From Pseudomonas fluorescens (lineage in GTDB: Bacteria > Pseudomonadota > Gammaproteobacteria > Pseudomonadales > Pseudomonadaceae): DNA of 64,000 nt. The notes under the pieces were generated by a model. The model did no database searches and had not been told where the DNA came from. It saw only the letters and a list, made by a program, of their open reading frames with translations. Positions 18,087 through 27,128 of this stretch are shown piece by piece; within the stretch, counting starts at the first letter, position 1; each line of letters begins with the position of its first letter. A program made the position numbers and the translations under genes. The stretch is from the NCBI RefSeq assembly GCF_902498065.1, contig NZ_CABVIR010000001.1, positions 1,178,001-1,242,000 of the forward strand, in the 5' to 3' direction.

Positions 18087-21000
18087 CTATACGGTCTGAT
18101 CTACCGCCAGCCGCTCGCGCCCAGGCGCTACATTGCTAGGCGTTTCGGCATCTCGCCGCTCCCGTAACCCCATCGCAGACAAATCCAGTACCAGCGGCTG
18201 CAACACGTCGCGGGCTTTTTCGCCACCTCTGGCTAGGATATCGATGAAGTCTTCTTGGTTAGGTTGGCCCAATGCCAGCCGATAGATCAGCCGCTGCTCC
18301 TTGAGCCGTTCAAACCGCGCGCTGTCCCGTCCGAATGGTCGCTCGAAGATATAGCGTTGAATCGCGGCGTCATCCAGTACCCACCAAGGGCGCAGGCCGC
18401 TCGCATCGGCGAAGCGCTCGGCGCGTTGCGCCACCTGCTGCCAGGGCGACTCCCGCAGCGGGCCCGCAATGTTGATCACTTCGTCCCTTAGCAGCCTGCA
18501 CAGTTGGCGCCTGACTGTCAGCCCCGCGTAGCGCTGGATCCGGCCCTCGCGCTGCTCCAGGTCAAGCGGGTTGGAGGGCAGATCCCAGTGCAGTACTCGG
18601 GCACACCAGGGGTGGAAATCCAGGCCCTCCTGCCCCACCGACGTCGTGGCCAATACGTGTGGCCAGAACGGTGTGTTAAAACTCTGGCGTACCTCGTCGG
18701 GGCGCGCTGCCTGCGCCGTAGTGCCATCGCTACCCGCCGTGGGCTCGGCCTCAGCGTTGCCGAACGGCACGGCGACATGGCAACGCACTTTGATCTTGCC
18801 GGTCTTTCCACCTAGGGGATGGAAACCGAAAGAGCCGGCGCGAAGGCGCAGAGATGCCAGCAAGTCTTGCGCCAGCCCTGCTTTGCCATTGGGCAGATTC
18901 TGCGAACGCAGCCAGAAATGCTCGTCGAGTACGCTTTCCAGACCGCCGTCGAGGACGGCCGTCATGACCTGTGCCAACGCACTTTTGTTTCTTTTCACCG
19001 GTAGAAACACCGGGTTGTCCAAGTAGGCACGCAACCCCTGCCAACTCAGCTGGAGCAGTTCGGTAAAGCGCCCGGCGTCGAGAATTGTCCAGTCATGCCG
19101 GAACAGCGAGCGACCCAGCACCACGCCTGGCGCAGCGATCGCGTACTCCACCAGGTCGTCGAGCTCAAGCGACGATAACCGGGTGAGCGGCGGCGTGCGT
19201 GCCCATTTATCAATGGCGCTTTGCGCCCCCTTGTCCTCGCCAATGACCGTCCGCCATGCCCTTACAGACTGATCGGCTAGCCCGAAACTGTTCTCCAGTG
19301 CGGCCAGTGTGGTGGCAATCGAGCGGTGGCGGCGCCGGACCTTGGCCGTAGTCCGGTCAAGGGTGCTCTCAGGAAGAGCTGCCAGAATTTGTCGACGAAT
19401 ATCCTGGCGGATCACGCGCAGACTGGCACCAGGTTTGGCGAGCGGGTCGGTATGGCGGATCAACCACTCTGACGGATGGAAGGCGGCCATAGTCGGCCCA
19501 GGGACAGCTGTAAGTTTGAAGCAACGTTTACGATAGACCTTGTCGTAGGCCTGGCCTCGGGGAAGGCAATGCTCCTCGACACCGAAACTGAGCAGTGCCG
19601 TTACGCTTGGTGGTGTCGCCCTGAAACGACTGAACATCAGCAGCTTAGGGCTGTTGTTCTCAGTTTTCCATTGGCCGCCCAGGGGCCACCAGGCTAACGA
19701 TGGGGCCACCCAGGGCAGTGCTAGTTGCTCAGGTGGAACGAGCTTTTCCAGTGCACGCAGTTTGGCGTCGGGCCAGGAGGCATTTTCCTTGGGGCGCTTA
19801 ACACGTCGTTCGAGAGTCATTTGCGGCAGGCCTCTGGTGGCGAGGAAATTCGCCGACCTCCAAGCCACGTAATGTGGGCCCAGCGATTGCGCCGGCAGTG
19901 GCACCGACGCCCAGTAGGCAAGCGCCTCGTGGCGCGTTCTTGCACTGAAGCCTTCCTTGAGATGTCGAAACACCTTGAAGTCCTCGACCCTGGGCTGTGC
20001 GGCCAAGCGCTGAGTGATGCCCGGTGACTCGGCGCCTCCCACGCTGTCCCGTTCAGTGCGTGACATGAACGGTGTTAACAGCTTGCGCAGCTCGTCCCCG
20101 ATCTGGCGACCTTTGGCGAGCCGGTCTTGCAGTTGCTCCAGCGAGTTGTCCGCGTCCGCGGCAATTTCCCGCAGGCAATCACCAAACCGGGAAAACAGCT
20201 TTTTGGCGGACTCACGTACATCATCGCCGGCGAGAAAACCGATCAGCTTGAACATTTCTGCATGCGCAAGCACGCCTTGGGTCTCGTCCCAACGGGTGGT
20301 GAGGTGCGGGTATGGCGTTGCGCTAAGCAGCAGGACTGCAGGTGGCGGGCTGTCTTCGGGCTCCAGCAACGTGCCCATCAGCGAATTAGCATCAGCGCCA
20401 TCCAGCAGGCTTCGATAGCGCTGGAATTCATCGAAAACAATCAGATCCGGCGGCTGATGCTGCAAAACGGCCAGGACCAGTGCACGTCGTAAACGTCCCA
20501 CTAAAACCGTTGCTGGAAGCGGCTGGATATTGCGCTGTGTACAGCCATGTGATGCCAGCTCCAGCTCCTCGCGCACCGACAGGCCAAACTCCTGCGCTAA
20601 GGCCTGACGGAACCGGTTGCAGAGCCCAGGCGGGGAGTCTGCGAGCCGGGCTCTGGCAGTCTCCAGGGCGAACTCCCACGAACTATGAGCATTGAGCTGC
20701 AAGCGATGGGCGCCCAGACCAGCGGCGAACGCCGGATAGGCCTTCTGCAACAATATCCAGAGAAAGGCGCGTTCCTCTTTGCGCCCTCCCGTTAGCCGCG
20801 CCCTGCCACCGGGAAAAGACGTCAGTGGCGTGAGTGCATAGATCAAAAGCGGGGTGTTCTGGCGGGGTTGCTGGGCGATGAGTGAAAGCCGGTCGGGCGT
20901 ATTAGTCGCGCACTTGAACTCAGGGTCTTTCAGGAAACCGGCAATGCGGCTCTTATTCTGATAGGACACCGAATGGCCGTTGGCGATGTAATAGATGGTC

Positions 21001-21170
21001 ATCGCGCGCTTGCGGCCTTCGAACATGCGCCGAGCTACTTCACTGGCCACGACAGTCTTGCCAAGCCCGACTTCATCGGCCACAAGAAATCGGCGTTTGC
21101 CGAGAAGGTTGCTCAAGGTCGCAAATGCCGCATCGACAGTGGCTTTCTGGAACGGTTTGGGGGTACTCAT
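18087..21170 (-). CDS. SNF2-type superfamily 2 helicase (island operon gene 3)
   Basis: A 1027-residue DEAD/DEAH-like SF2 protein. Walker A is DEVGLGKT (residues 32-39), motif II DEFQ (247-250), motif III SATPY (283-287), motif V TSVGQEGLDFH and motif VI QREGRIQRYAG (873-883). An unusually long insert separates motif III from the second RecA lobe. No nuclease domain is evident. ATG 21170 is fixed by a 4-bp ATGA overlap with the PLD gene; upstream codons in frame belong to that gene read in another frame. It is the last gene of a DUF6361-PLD-helicase operon. The combination of a translocase with a PLD-like partner resembles nucleic-acid-targeting phage defence; function is inferred. Confidence 0.85.
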   Translation of the reverse strand: MSTPKPFQKATVDAAFATLSNLLGKRRFLVADEVGLGKTVVASEVARRMFEGRKRAMTIYYIANGHSVSYQNKSRIAGFLKDPEFKCATNTPDRLSLIAQQPRQNTPLLIYALTPLTSFPGGRARLTGGRKEERAFLWILLQKAYPAFAAGLGAHRLQLNAHSSWEFALETARARLADSPPGLCNRFRQALAQEFGLSVREELELASHGCTQRNIQPLPATVLVGRLRRALVLAVLQHQPPDLIVFDEFQRYRSLLDGADANSLMGTLLEPEDSPPPAVLLLSATPYPHLTTRWDETQGVLAHAEMFKLIGFLAGDDVRESAKKLFSRFGDCLREIAADADNSLEQLQDRLAKGRQIGDELRKLLTPFMSRTERDSVGGAESPGITQRLAAQPRVEDFKVFRHLKEGFSARTRHEALAYWASVPLPAQSLGPHYVAWRSANFLATRGLPQMTLERRVKRPKENASWPDAKLRALEKLVPPEQLALPWVAPSLAWWPLGGQWKTENNSPKLLMFSRFRATPPSVTALLSFGVEEHCLPRGQAYDKVYRKRCFKLTAVPGPTMAAFHPSEWLIRHTDPLAKPGASLRVIRQDIRRQILAALPESTLDRTTAKVRRRHRSIATTLAALENSFGLADQSVRAWRTVIGEDKGAQSAIDKWARTPPLTRLSSLELDDLVEYAIAAPGVVLGRSLFRHDWTILDAGRFTELLQLSWQGLRAYLDNPVFLPVKRNKSALAQVMTAVLDGGLESVLDEHFWLRSQNLPNGKAGLAQDLLASLRLRAGSFGFHPLGGKTGKIKVRCHVAVPFGNAEAEPTAGSDGTTAQAARPDEVRQSFNTPFWPHVLATTSVGQEGLDFHPWCARVLHWDLPSNPLDLEQREGRIQRYAGLTVRRQLCRLLRDEVINIAGPLRESPWQQVAQRAERFADASGLRPWWVLDDAAIQRYIFERPFGRDSARFERLKEQRLIYRLALGQPNQEDFIDILARGGEKARDVLQPLVLDLSAMGLRERRDAETPSNVAPGRERLAVDQTV

Positions 21171-23020
21171 CGAGGTTTTTTCCTTGAAGAGCCAACGCCA
21201 AGCCCTTCGTACACCTGACCCCACAGTGCCTCGAAGCGCTGCAACAGAACCAGCGTATCCCACGCTTCGTCGTGCCTTGCGCGTTCGAGAAGGGCGGGCA
21301 TGTAGCGCGATACGCGTTGCTCTATCGCCGGAAATACTGTGCTGTCGGGTGACCACGCCGCGAGTATGTCCTCCATCGTCGGCATCCACGCCTCCCACGA
21401 CGCCGTTGAACCCTGCTGATCGTCTCCTTTCCCGGATCCGGGGCTGCGCCAGTCCGCATCCGTGTGGCCCCCCTCCTCGGCCAGCATTGCCGACACCCAA
21501 CGCAGGAAACCGTGGGCGCCTAGAAAATGCACGAACGCTGCACGATCTCGCTCCTCCCCAAGTTCCGGATCAGTGGGCGCGCGTTGCAGCCAGCATAGGC
21601 CGCGGTCGCCATAGCTCACCCGCAAGAGGACGAAATCGCTGCGCTCCGCCGCCGGGGGAGGCTCGATTTCGATCCTGCGGTGGTTCGCCGGCCAGCGCTG
21701 CAGAGCGCCGCACAGAGTACCAACCTCCAGGACAATGTCCGGGTGGTCCGGATGCGGGCCTGACCACATGTCGCCCTCTTGCTGCTCAAGCCACAGCTGC
21801 TGGTGCATGATCGACTGACGCACCGCCCATCGGGCAGCCACCTGGGCCCGTGCCCGCTCCAGCAATTCCTGCTCGATGGCAGCCGTATCAGGCTCATACT
21901 CGACCTTGGGGTGCTCGACCGGCCGCGCACTCCCCAGCAGTGCTAGTAAGCCCTGCTCTACCTGTTTGTCGATACGCAACCGCGCCATGACCTCAACATT
22001 CCGACCAGACCAGGCGCGCATCGTGGCATTGGCGCTACCGAGCCAGAGCCAGCGTTGCTGACCGCTGCGCATAAACAGCAGCTTGGCATGCAGCCCGTTG
22101 CCGACGGCCTCCTCCTCCGCTGGGCGCTCGCCGTCGTTGACCTGCTCCGATGCGCTTTGCTCCTCGGACGGCGCATCGGCCAGCGGATAATCCGGCGCAT
22201 CCAAAGCCAGCAGCTCATAAAAAGCGGGCAGTGAAGGTCCCGCGCGTTCGATCTCGCGCAGCGTGCTAAGCAGGACCCGGCGACGCGGCTTGTCCATTGG
22301 CAATGCCAGGGCCGAGAGGAAAGCGTGGTCGATGAAAGGGCTGACCACCACCACTGCTTCGGTGTCGTCTCGCGGGGTGGGCAAGGCCAGCGTCCCGTTT
22401 CCGTCCGACCAGAGAAGGCATTCGACTGTTACCCCTGACGGTGCCTGCCAGGTGACATCGGCAACCGATGCGGCCAGCGCGCGTGCACCGATGCCCTTCA
22501 GCCCGGCCTGCTTGGCCAGGGCGTGGGCAAGCTTTTCGACGCCGGGGATTTGTGTGCCCTTGGCGGCCGACACCAGCAGCAACCCGAGGTCGCGATTCAT
22601 GCACTCCGTGAGGTTGCGGCTTCCGACCCACAAGCGCCAGCTCTGGCTGCCGTCCTCGCGTCGCAAGCGCACCAGTGCAGCCTTGGCGTGCCAGCTATGG
22701 CTGGCCTCATCGAAATCGACTTCGCGCACGAACTGATCCAGCACAGCCGCCATACGTGGTGTACGTTGCATCCTCGCCAGACGTCCGCGCTGGATGACGA
22801 CACGCACTTTACCCCGCAGTAGTTCCACGGCCTCAGCAAAGTCGGTGGGGCTGCCGCGCCCCGCATCGGAGTCCTTGCCGGCCAGCGCCAGCAGGGCCGC
22901 GCCGATCGAGCCCAGATCCGCGGAGTAGAAAGAGAGCAAGGCCAGCTCGACGTTCTCGTTGGGGCCGGGGCGCAGGTGTTCAAGGAATGACAGTGCGGGC
23001 CAATTGACGACTGCACTCAT
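21167..23020 (-). CDS. Phospholipase-D-like protein with two HxK motifs (island operon gene 2)
   Basis: A 617-residue soluble protein with two PLD-type half-sites: HAK at 111-113 with GSRN at 133-136, and HAK at 311-313 with GSAN at 328-331. The aspartate four residues after the lysine in classical HKD motifs is absent in both. The HxK...GSxN pattern is that of PLD-family nucleases and their relatives. An acidic low-complexity stretch (about 285-305) precedes the second half. The C-terminal 270 residues have no motif I recognise. It overlaps both neighbours by 4 bp, so the three products are probably made in a fixed ratio and act together. Likely role: nuclease or phosphodiesterase effector. 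Confidence 0.8.
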   Translation of the reverse strand: MSAVVNWPALSFLEHLRPGPNENVELALLSFYSADLGSIGAALLALAGKDSDAGRGSPTDFAEAVELLRGKVRVVIQRGRLARMQRTPRMAAVLDQFVREVDFDEASHSWHAKAALVRLRREDGSQSWRLWVGSRNLTECMNRDLGLLLVSAAKGTQIPGVEKLAHALAKQAGLKGIGARALAASVADVTWQAPSGVTVECLLWSDGNGTLALPTPRDDTEAVVVVSPFIDHAFLSALALPMDKPRRRVLLSTLREIERAGPSLPAFYELLALDAPDYPLADAPSEEQSASEQVNDGERPAEEEAVGNGLHAKLLFMRSGQQRWLWLGSANATMRAWSGRNVEVMARLRIDKQVEQGLLALLGSARPVEHPKVEYEPDTAAIEQELLERARAQVAARWAVRQSIMHQQLWLEQQEGDMWSGPHPDHPDIVLEVGTLCGALQRWPANHRRIEIEPPPAAERSDFVLLRVSYGDRGLCWLQRAPTDPELGEERDRAAFVHFLGAHGFLRWVSAMLAEEGGHTDADWRSPGSGKGDDQQGSTASWEAWMPTMEDILAAWSPDSTVFPAIEQRVSRYMPALLERARHDEAWDTLVLLQRFEALWGQVYEGLGVGSSRKKPR

Positions 23021-24255
23021 GAGGCGTTCGCCAGATCGTTGAGCAACATGCTGACGTTATGCCATCTGAAATGCAGCGGTTGGGCCTTGCTATGGTTGTC
23101 GCGCGCCCACTCTTCCCGCCGAGCCCGTCCGTCGCGGGTCATGGCCAGGCGGGCGCGGGCGCCTTTCCGTGCCTCAGCCTGGGTGTAGATCTCCAACAGC
23201 GGAAGTGGGTTGGTAGATCCAGCCGCGGCCCAGGCGCGTGTGGCAATCACCAGCTCGCGAAGTGGCCGCGGCAAGCTACCGACGTGCTCCTCGAGCGCAT
23301 CCACATCGAGCCGCGCAGCCGGCTCCATGTGTTCAAGAATTATGTTTTTCAGGTGCTCGTGGCGTTCGTCGATAGCAGCCCCCTTGTCGTGCCCGCGTAC
23401 CAGGTGCTCCAGCAGTGCGTCGTACACCGCACGCCCCAGGCCTGCCAGGCTGGCGGCCTGACGCGCCCGGAGCAGCATTGGTGCCTGGTGACCTGCTACG
23501 GCGAGCGTCTCGGCCGCCCACATGTCGTCCGGTGCAGGTGCCCTGGTTTTGACCAGGCGCGCAAGCAGTGACAGCTCCCCATTCTTACTGCTGAGCAATT
23601 GAGCCAGTCGATCGTGCAGAAAATCTGCCTCTGCGCGGGTCAGTTGCAAATCGATCGGACCGCCCCGCCATCCCTGCGGCCGATCGGGTAGAGGCACGAA
23701 CGGCGGGTCGAGCGCCAGCAATGGTTGTCCATCGTCGTCCAGCCGGGAACGGTTGTTCCGCAGCAGTTGGTGCACTTGGGCACGTGTTGGAGTGCTGCCT
23801 CGTGACCGCAGGATCCCCCAGGTCGCCAGCGCATTCCAATACACCGTCGAGGGAGGCTGGCTGGCTGCCCTGGGGAAGACGGTGCCTCCAATAACCTGCT
23901 GTGATCCCGACTCGATGAGGCGACCGGCAAGCTGACACTCACGCGCCTGCAGTTCACGCTTGGCCGTTGCGCCGTCAAAACCGGCCAGGTCTTCGAACAA
24001 CCAGGGCACGAACAGTGCGTAGCGGGCACGCCCGTGCAGAACCGACGTGCCCGGGAAGAACAGGTCTGCGTAGCGCTGGTGAATGGTCAGAAAACCTAGT
24101 TCGTCACGCACCCCGGTGGACTCCGCGTCCATCTGGGCCTTGGCCCGTGCCAGCGCCTCACGGGACAGATACGTCCACCCCAGACCTGGCACAATGGAGA
24201 GCGATTGTCGCGAACGTGGTGATTGATTTGATTGCTGCAAGGCATCCAGCTCCAT
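23017..24255 (-). CDS. DUF6361 family protein (island operon gene 1)
   Basis: A protein of about 412 residues. Its N-terminal part has the DUF6361 pattern: GLGWTYLSREAL, then YADLFFPGTSVLHGRARYALFVPWLFEDL. The remainder is helical and Arg/Leu-rich, with no known catalytic motif. The family function is unknown; members occur next to helicase and PLD genes in other bacteria as I recall it. The start is uncertain: ATG 24255 gives MELDALQQ, while the frame is open to a TTG at 24324; neither has a strong Shine-Dalgarno sequence. It is the first gene of the three-gene overlapping operon, so its promoter must lie in the gap to its right. Confidence 0.75.
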   Translation of the reverse strand: MELDALQQSNQSPRSRQSLSIVPGLGWTYLSREALARAKAQMDAESTGVRDELGFLTIHQRYADLFFPGTSVLHGRARYALFVPWLFEDLAGFDGATAKRELQARECQLAGRLIESGSQQVIGGTVFPRAASQPPSTVYWNALATWGILRSRGSTPTRAQVHQLLRNNRSRLDDDGQPLLALDPPFVPLPDRPQGWRGGPIDLQLTRAEADFLHDRLAQLLSSKNGELSLLARLVKTRAPAPDDMWAAETLAVAGHQAPMLLRARQAASLAGLGRAVYDALLEHLVRGHDKGAAIDERHEHLKNIILEHMEPAARLDVDALEEHVGSLPRPLRELVIATRAWAAAGSTNPLPLLEIYTQAEARKGARARLAMTRDGRARREEWARDNHSKAQPLHFRWHNVSMLLNDLANAS

Positions 24256-24936
24256 CGAAAGCGTCGCCGCGGAACAAGTGATTCTCGCATCAATAGCGTA
24301 ATGCCACCAATGCGTCTGTGACAATAGATGCCGACTCCATTCTCCCTGACACCGCCGGCTTCAACGGCATCTCTGGTCTCCACTCGGATCCCGACATACG
24401 ACAACGGCAGCCTGGAACTGGGCGACTTCATCCAGCAAATTGGATGCCCTTTGTGAGTCCTGAAGGTAGGGCTGGAGAAAATCCCCTGCTCATCGACCTG
24501 CATAACCCATCCGAGCATGTGTAGCGGTCGAATGACGCCAGACGCCATTAAAGAACACCTGCGCCCAGCGACCTTAACCAATTTGCGACTCTCGATAGAG
24601 GGGTTGCTGGCATCTGGGAGGCCGGAATATCAGGCCTTCCCGCCGATCTCAACCCCTGTCACTTCTCAGTTAGCGTCAGGTACACGCGCCAGTGATTACA
24701 GGAAGTTTATTACGGACAGTCGGAGGCGTCCTCGTGAACATATAACTGTGAGCATTTGGTTTATTATACTGGACGAAAGCCACGCACTGACTGAAGGATG
24801 GCGCATTTATGAACATCTAACATCGCCAAAAAGTTAAATCATGTGAAGCCCTTATCGCGCGAGCCACGGCAACGTGCCAATCGACAAGATTCTACATTTT
24901 GCCGCCGTGGCAATAGCTGAAAAGCACATTAAAGAA
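24256..24936. other. Intergenic region inside the island
   Basis: About 680 bp holding the DUF6361 operon promoter (minus strand) and repeat copy B. A 42-codon frame at 24328-24456 on the plus strand (starting MPTPFSLTPPAST, ending FIQQIGCPL) has protein-like composition and could be the stump of a lost gene, but no Shine-Dalgarno is evident. I see no other supported gene. Confidence 0.35.
24713..24838 (-). repeat. Island repeat, copy B
   Basis: Second copy of the composite repeat. The core is 24808-24838: TATGAACAT, then ACATCGCC, ending GTTAAA; it is the most diverged copy (AAAAA in place of CACTT). Exactly 75 bp upstream lies GTGAACAT (24734-24741), and CGGACAGT is at 24713-24720. It follows the stop of the 722-residue protein by about 120 bp on that gene's strand. 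Confidence 0.7.
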
Positions 24937-24981
24937 TGCTCAAAAAGTTCCCCACTGAGTTACTGGGGGGGTTTTTGAGCA
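24937..24981 (-). terminator. Terminator hairpin overlapping the end of the PRTase-like gene
   Basis: Arms TGCTCAAAAAGTTCCCC and GGGGGGGTTTTTGAGCA pair over about 15 of 17 positions around an ACTGAGTTACT loop. The right arm contains the last codons and the stop of the gene ending at 24960. The plain T-run is inside the stem rather than after it, so it may be a transcript-stabilising hairpin as well as a terminator. Confidence 0.6.
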
Positions 24982-27128
24982 TTAACTATCTTGAACAGTC
25001 GATTGCCCACTATCGTACCAATGAGCTCTTTGTAGCGTTCGTTAGCACCCGCGGCTTTGGCCTTCCTCAATCTCAGCCCGGCCACACCAACAATATCGAT
25101 CCGTTGCTTAGGGGTCAGAGATTCCTTATATTTCTCAATATTTGGATTGGCACGACAAGTGAACGTATCAATACGTCCGAAAAGATCGGAATCCAAGGCT
25201 AGCCTCCGTACATTATCTACCGTCTCACCACTGTTGGTATTGTCATCAAAGACCAATAGCCAGTTCTCTGACTTCAGCTTCTTTCTCGCAAAATGCCCCA
25301 GCGTCATATCATTGGCTATCGAAGAATATGGATAGTCTGATAAATCAAAAAATGAGCCTTTTGTTTTCAGGTCATAAATTGAATATATGAGCGCCCCAGT
25401 ATTTACTGACAATTGCCCTCCAGGCACCATTCGCGAAAATGTGTGCTTCGCATACATTCCGACCAACGCCCCCCCGTAGTTAATGCTCATTGCATGCAAT
25501 ACGTCTCGTTCTGGATCAAATCCCTTGTGCACAATGACATTCATGGCCTGCTGGGCTGTGAGCACCATTGTTAGAGGATCATTTTCTTCACGATAAAGTC
25601 GTATAAGCTTCGCCCGCGCATTCTTTTGCGCAACGTCATGAATATTGGACTTTCTAAATGATTTTTCGCGAGCTTGACTCTTAGCTTGCTTTCTCTGCTG
25701 CTCAAGCTCAAAAGTTTTGTGATATAAATCGAGGAAGTTAAAAAATTTCCCCATCAAGGTAATTGAATCATATAGAATCTTGGGGCACGCCCCATAAGGA
25801 CTGCTCCTTAGGCTCCAAACCTCCGGCGAAAGCAAGCCTGCCAGCCTGACGTAGCTAGCATCATTGTCGTTTATCAATACATCCATATATAGAGCGACTG
25901 TGTCTTCCAATTCGGCCAAAAGACTTAAGTTTCCCTCCTTGTTTCTAGCGTTTTCCTGAGCATTGCTGAATTCACGAAACTCTTTAAGGCATACACTCTC
26001 CATGTTCCTAACTGTATCTCTATTGAGAACAAGGCTTCCTTGCGATTCAGGATTTAAGAAGTCCCGATTATAGAGGATTTGCGAGGCATTTTGATGGAAG
26101 GCAAGGACATTGATTTTTGAGTCCAGCAGCCCGAGAAGAAGTTTGCGAAAAGGCTTACTCTGCACTAATTTTAGATGCCTATTTAATACGGAGTCTACGT
26201 CCACCCCCAGCACTAATTTGGCCTGACGCAGCGTAGAACTCCCATGCGCAACAAATATTATTATCTGGTCTAGGCCGCCACCTGTCTTGCGATAACTGGC
26301 CACCATCTCGCGAAACTCTTCAAGAGAGTCAAGTATTTGATCCAATTGGTGCCCGAAGAATTGATCAGTATCTTGATGGCCGAGAAGGCGATTGCTGTGG
26401 GTGGCTTTTTTTCGTATAGCGCTGAGTTTTTTCTGCGACAGCTTGCTCAACAACTCCCTGCATAGCGCATCTCTAACTGACGAAAATTTCGTTAATACTT
26501 CATGCTGTAAATGCCGGGTCGCGAAGTGCAACGCATCACCGACTTCATTATAGTGCGTCAAGAGATTCCGGGCGAATTGATCGTAGTTTAACTCGCGGAC
26601 TTCGTAATCATTTATCGATGTCAGCGGCCCCTTCATGTCTACATGTGCACCTTCAAACATGAAGTAGTAGCTCGGCCCCCTGAATACATAATGACGACCT
26701 AGGGGGTAAGCACATAGTGATAAAATACGCTCAATTTTCTCTCGAACCCCTTGGTTGGATAAATCTACCCCATAGGGTAACGAAGCTAAACTTGCCACTT
26801 CGTCTTCGCTGAGCTTAATCGCTCCATCCACATGAAATGTTCTTTTTAGAAGATCCGAAACGTCCGGATCTCTTAATAGCTTCTTAAAGTCATCCTTCCC
26901 TTTTAATAAATATTCAATTCGTTCCTGCACGCTTAGGCTTGAATCTTCTTGCAGGGTGTTCAGCCACAGCACCATTCCTTCTGTACGTATCGCTGACATA
27001 CGAAAAAAGGATCTTTCATTTAACCATCCGGGGCTGGGAGCCACACCGGGAGGCAGTATTTTTAAACGCCTCTTTTTGGCGAGACGCACTAATTCCTTCG
27101 CTATAATTTTAACCAGATCTACGTCCAT
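24960..27128 (-). CDS. Large protein with C-terminal phosphoribosyltransferase motif, unknown function
   Basis: A 722-residue protein I cannot name. Near the C-terminus, LLVFDDNTNSGET (DDNTNSGET at about 628-636) fits the PRPP-binding loop of type I phosphoribosyltransferases, with Ser in place of the usual Thr. Upstream NYGGALVGMYAK could be the preceding beta-strand/loop of the same fold. The N-terminal 500 residues are mostly helical, with a basic segment (about 475-500, EQQRKQAKSQAREKSFRKS), and match nothing I know. The gene is AT-rich by eye compared with the helicase operon and the chromosomal flanks, a sign of transfer. It stands alone between repeats B and C. A nucleotide-modifying effector is conceivable. 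Confidence 0.7.
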   Translation of the reverse strand: MDVDLVKIIAKELVRLAKKRRLKILPPGVAPSPGWLNERSFFRMSAIRTEGMVLWLNTLQEDSSLSVQERIEYLLKGKDDFKKLLRDPDVSDLLKRTFHVDGAIKLSEDEVASLASLPYGVDLSNQGVREKIERILSLCAYPLGRHYVFRGPSYYFMFEGAHVDMKGPLTSINDYEVRELNYDQFARNLLTHYNEVGDALHFATRHLQHEVLTKFSSVRDALCRELLSKLSQKKLSAIRKKATHSNRLLGHQDTDQFFGHQLDQILDSLEEFREMVASYRKTGGGLDQIIIFVAHGSSTLRQAKLVLGVDVDSVLNRHLKLVQSKPFRKLLLGLLDSKINVLAFHQNASQILYNRDFLNPESQGSLVLNRDTVRNMESVCLKEFREFSNAQENARNKEGNLSLLAELEDTVALYMDVLINDNDASYVRLAGLLSPEVWSLRSSPYGACPKILYDSITLMGKFFNFLDLYHKTFELEQQRKQAKSQAREKSFRKSNIHDVAQKNARAKLIRLYREENDPLTMVLTAQQAMNVIVHKGFDPERDVLHAMSINYGGALVGMYAKHTFSRMVPGGQLSVNTGALIYSIYDLKTKGSFFDLSDYPYSSIANDMTLGHFARKKLKSENWLLVFDDNTNSGETVDNVRRLALDSDLFGRIDTFTCRANPNIEKYKESLTPKQRIDIVGVAGLRLRKAKAAGANERYKELIGTIVGNRLFKIVNAQKPPQ

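Noticed and set aside
18087..24324. DISARM or Mokosh assignment of the helicase/PLD operon
   Set aside because: DISARM needs DrmB (DUF1998) and usually a methylase, which are absent. I know Mokosh only as a different helicase/PLD arrangement without DUF6361. The match is not exact, though a profile search could change this.
24517..24837. 106-codon open frame on the plus strand in the island gap
   Set aside because: It runs through repeat B, has no recognisable domain and no Shine-Dalgarno sequence.
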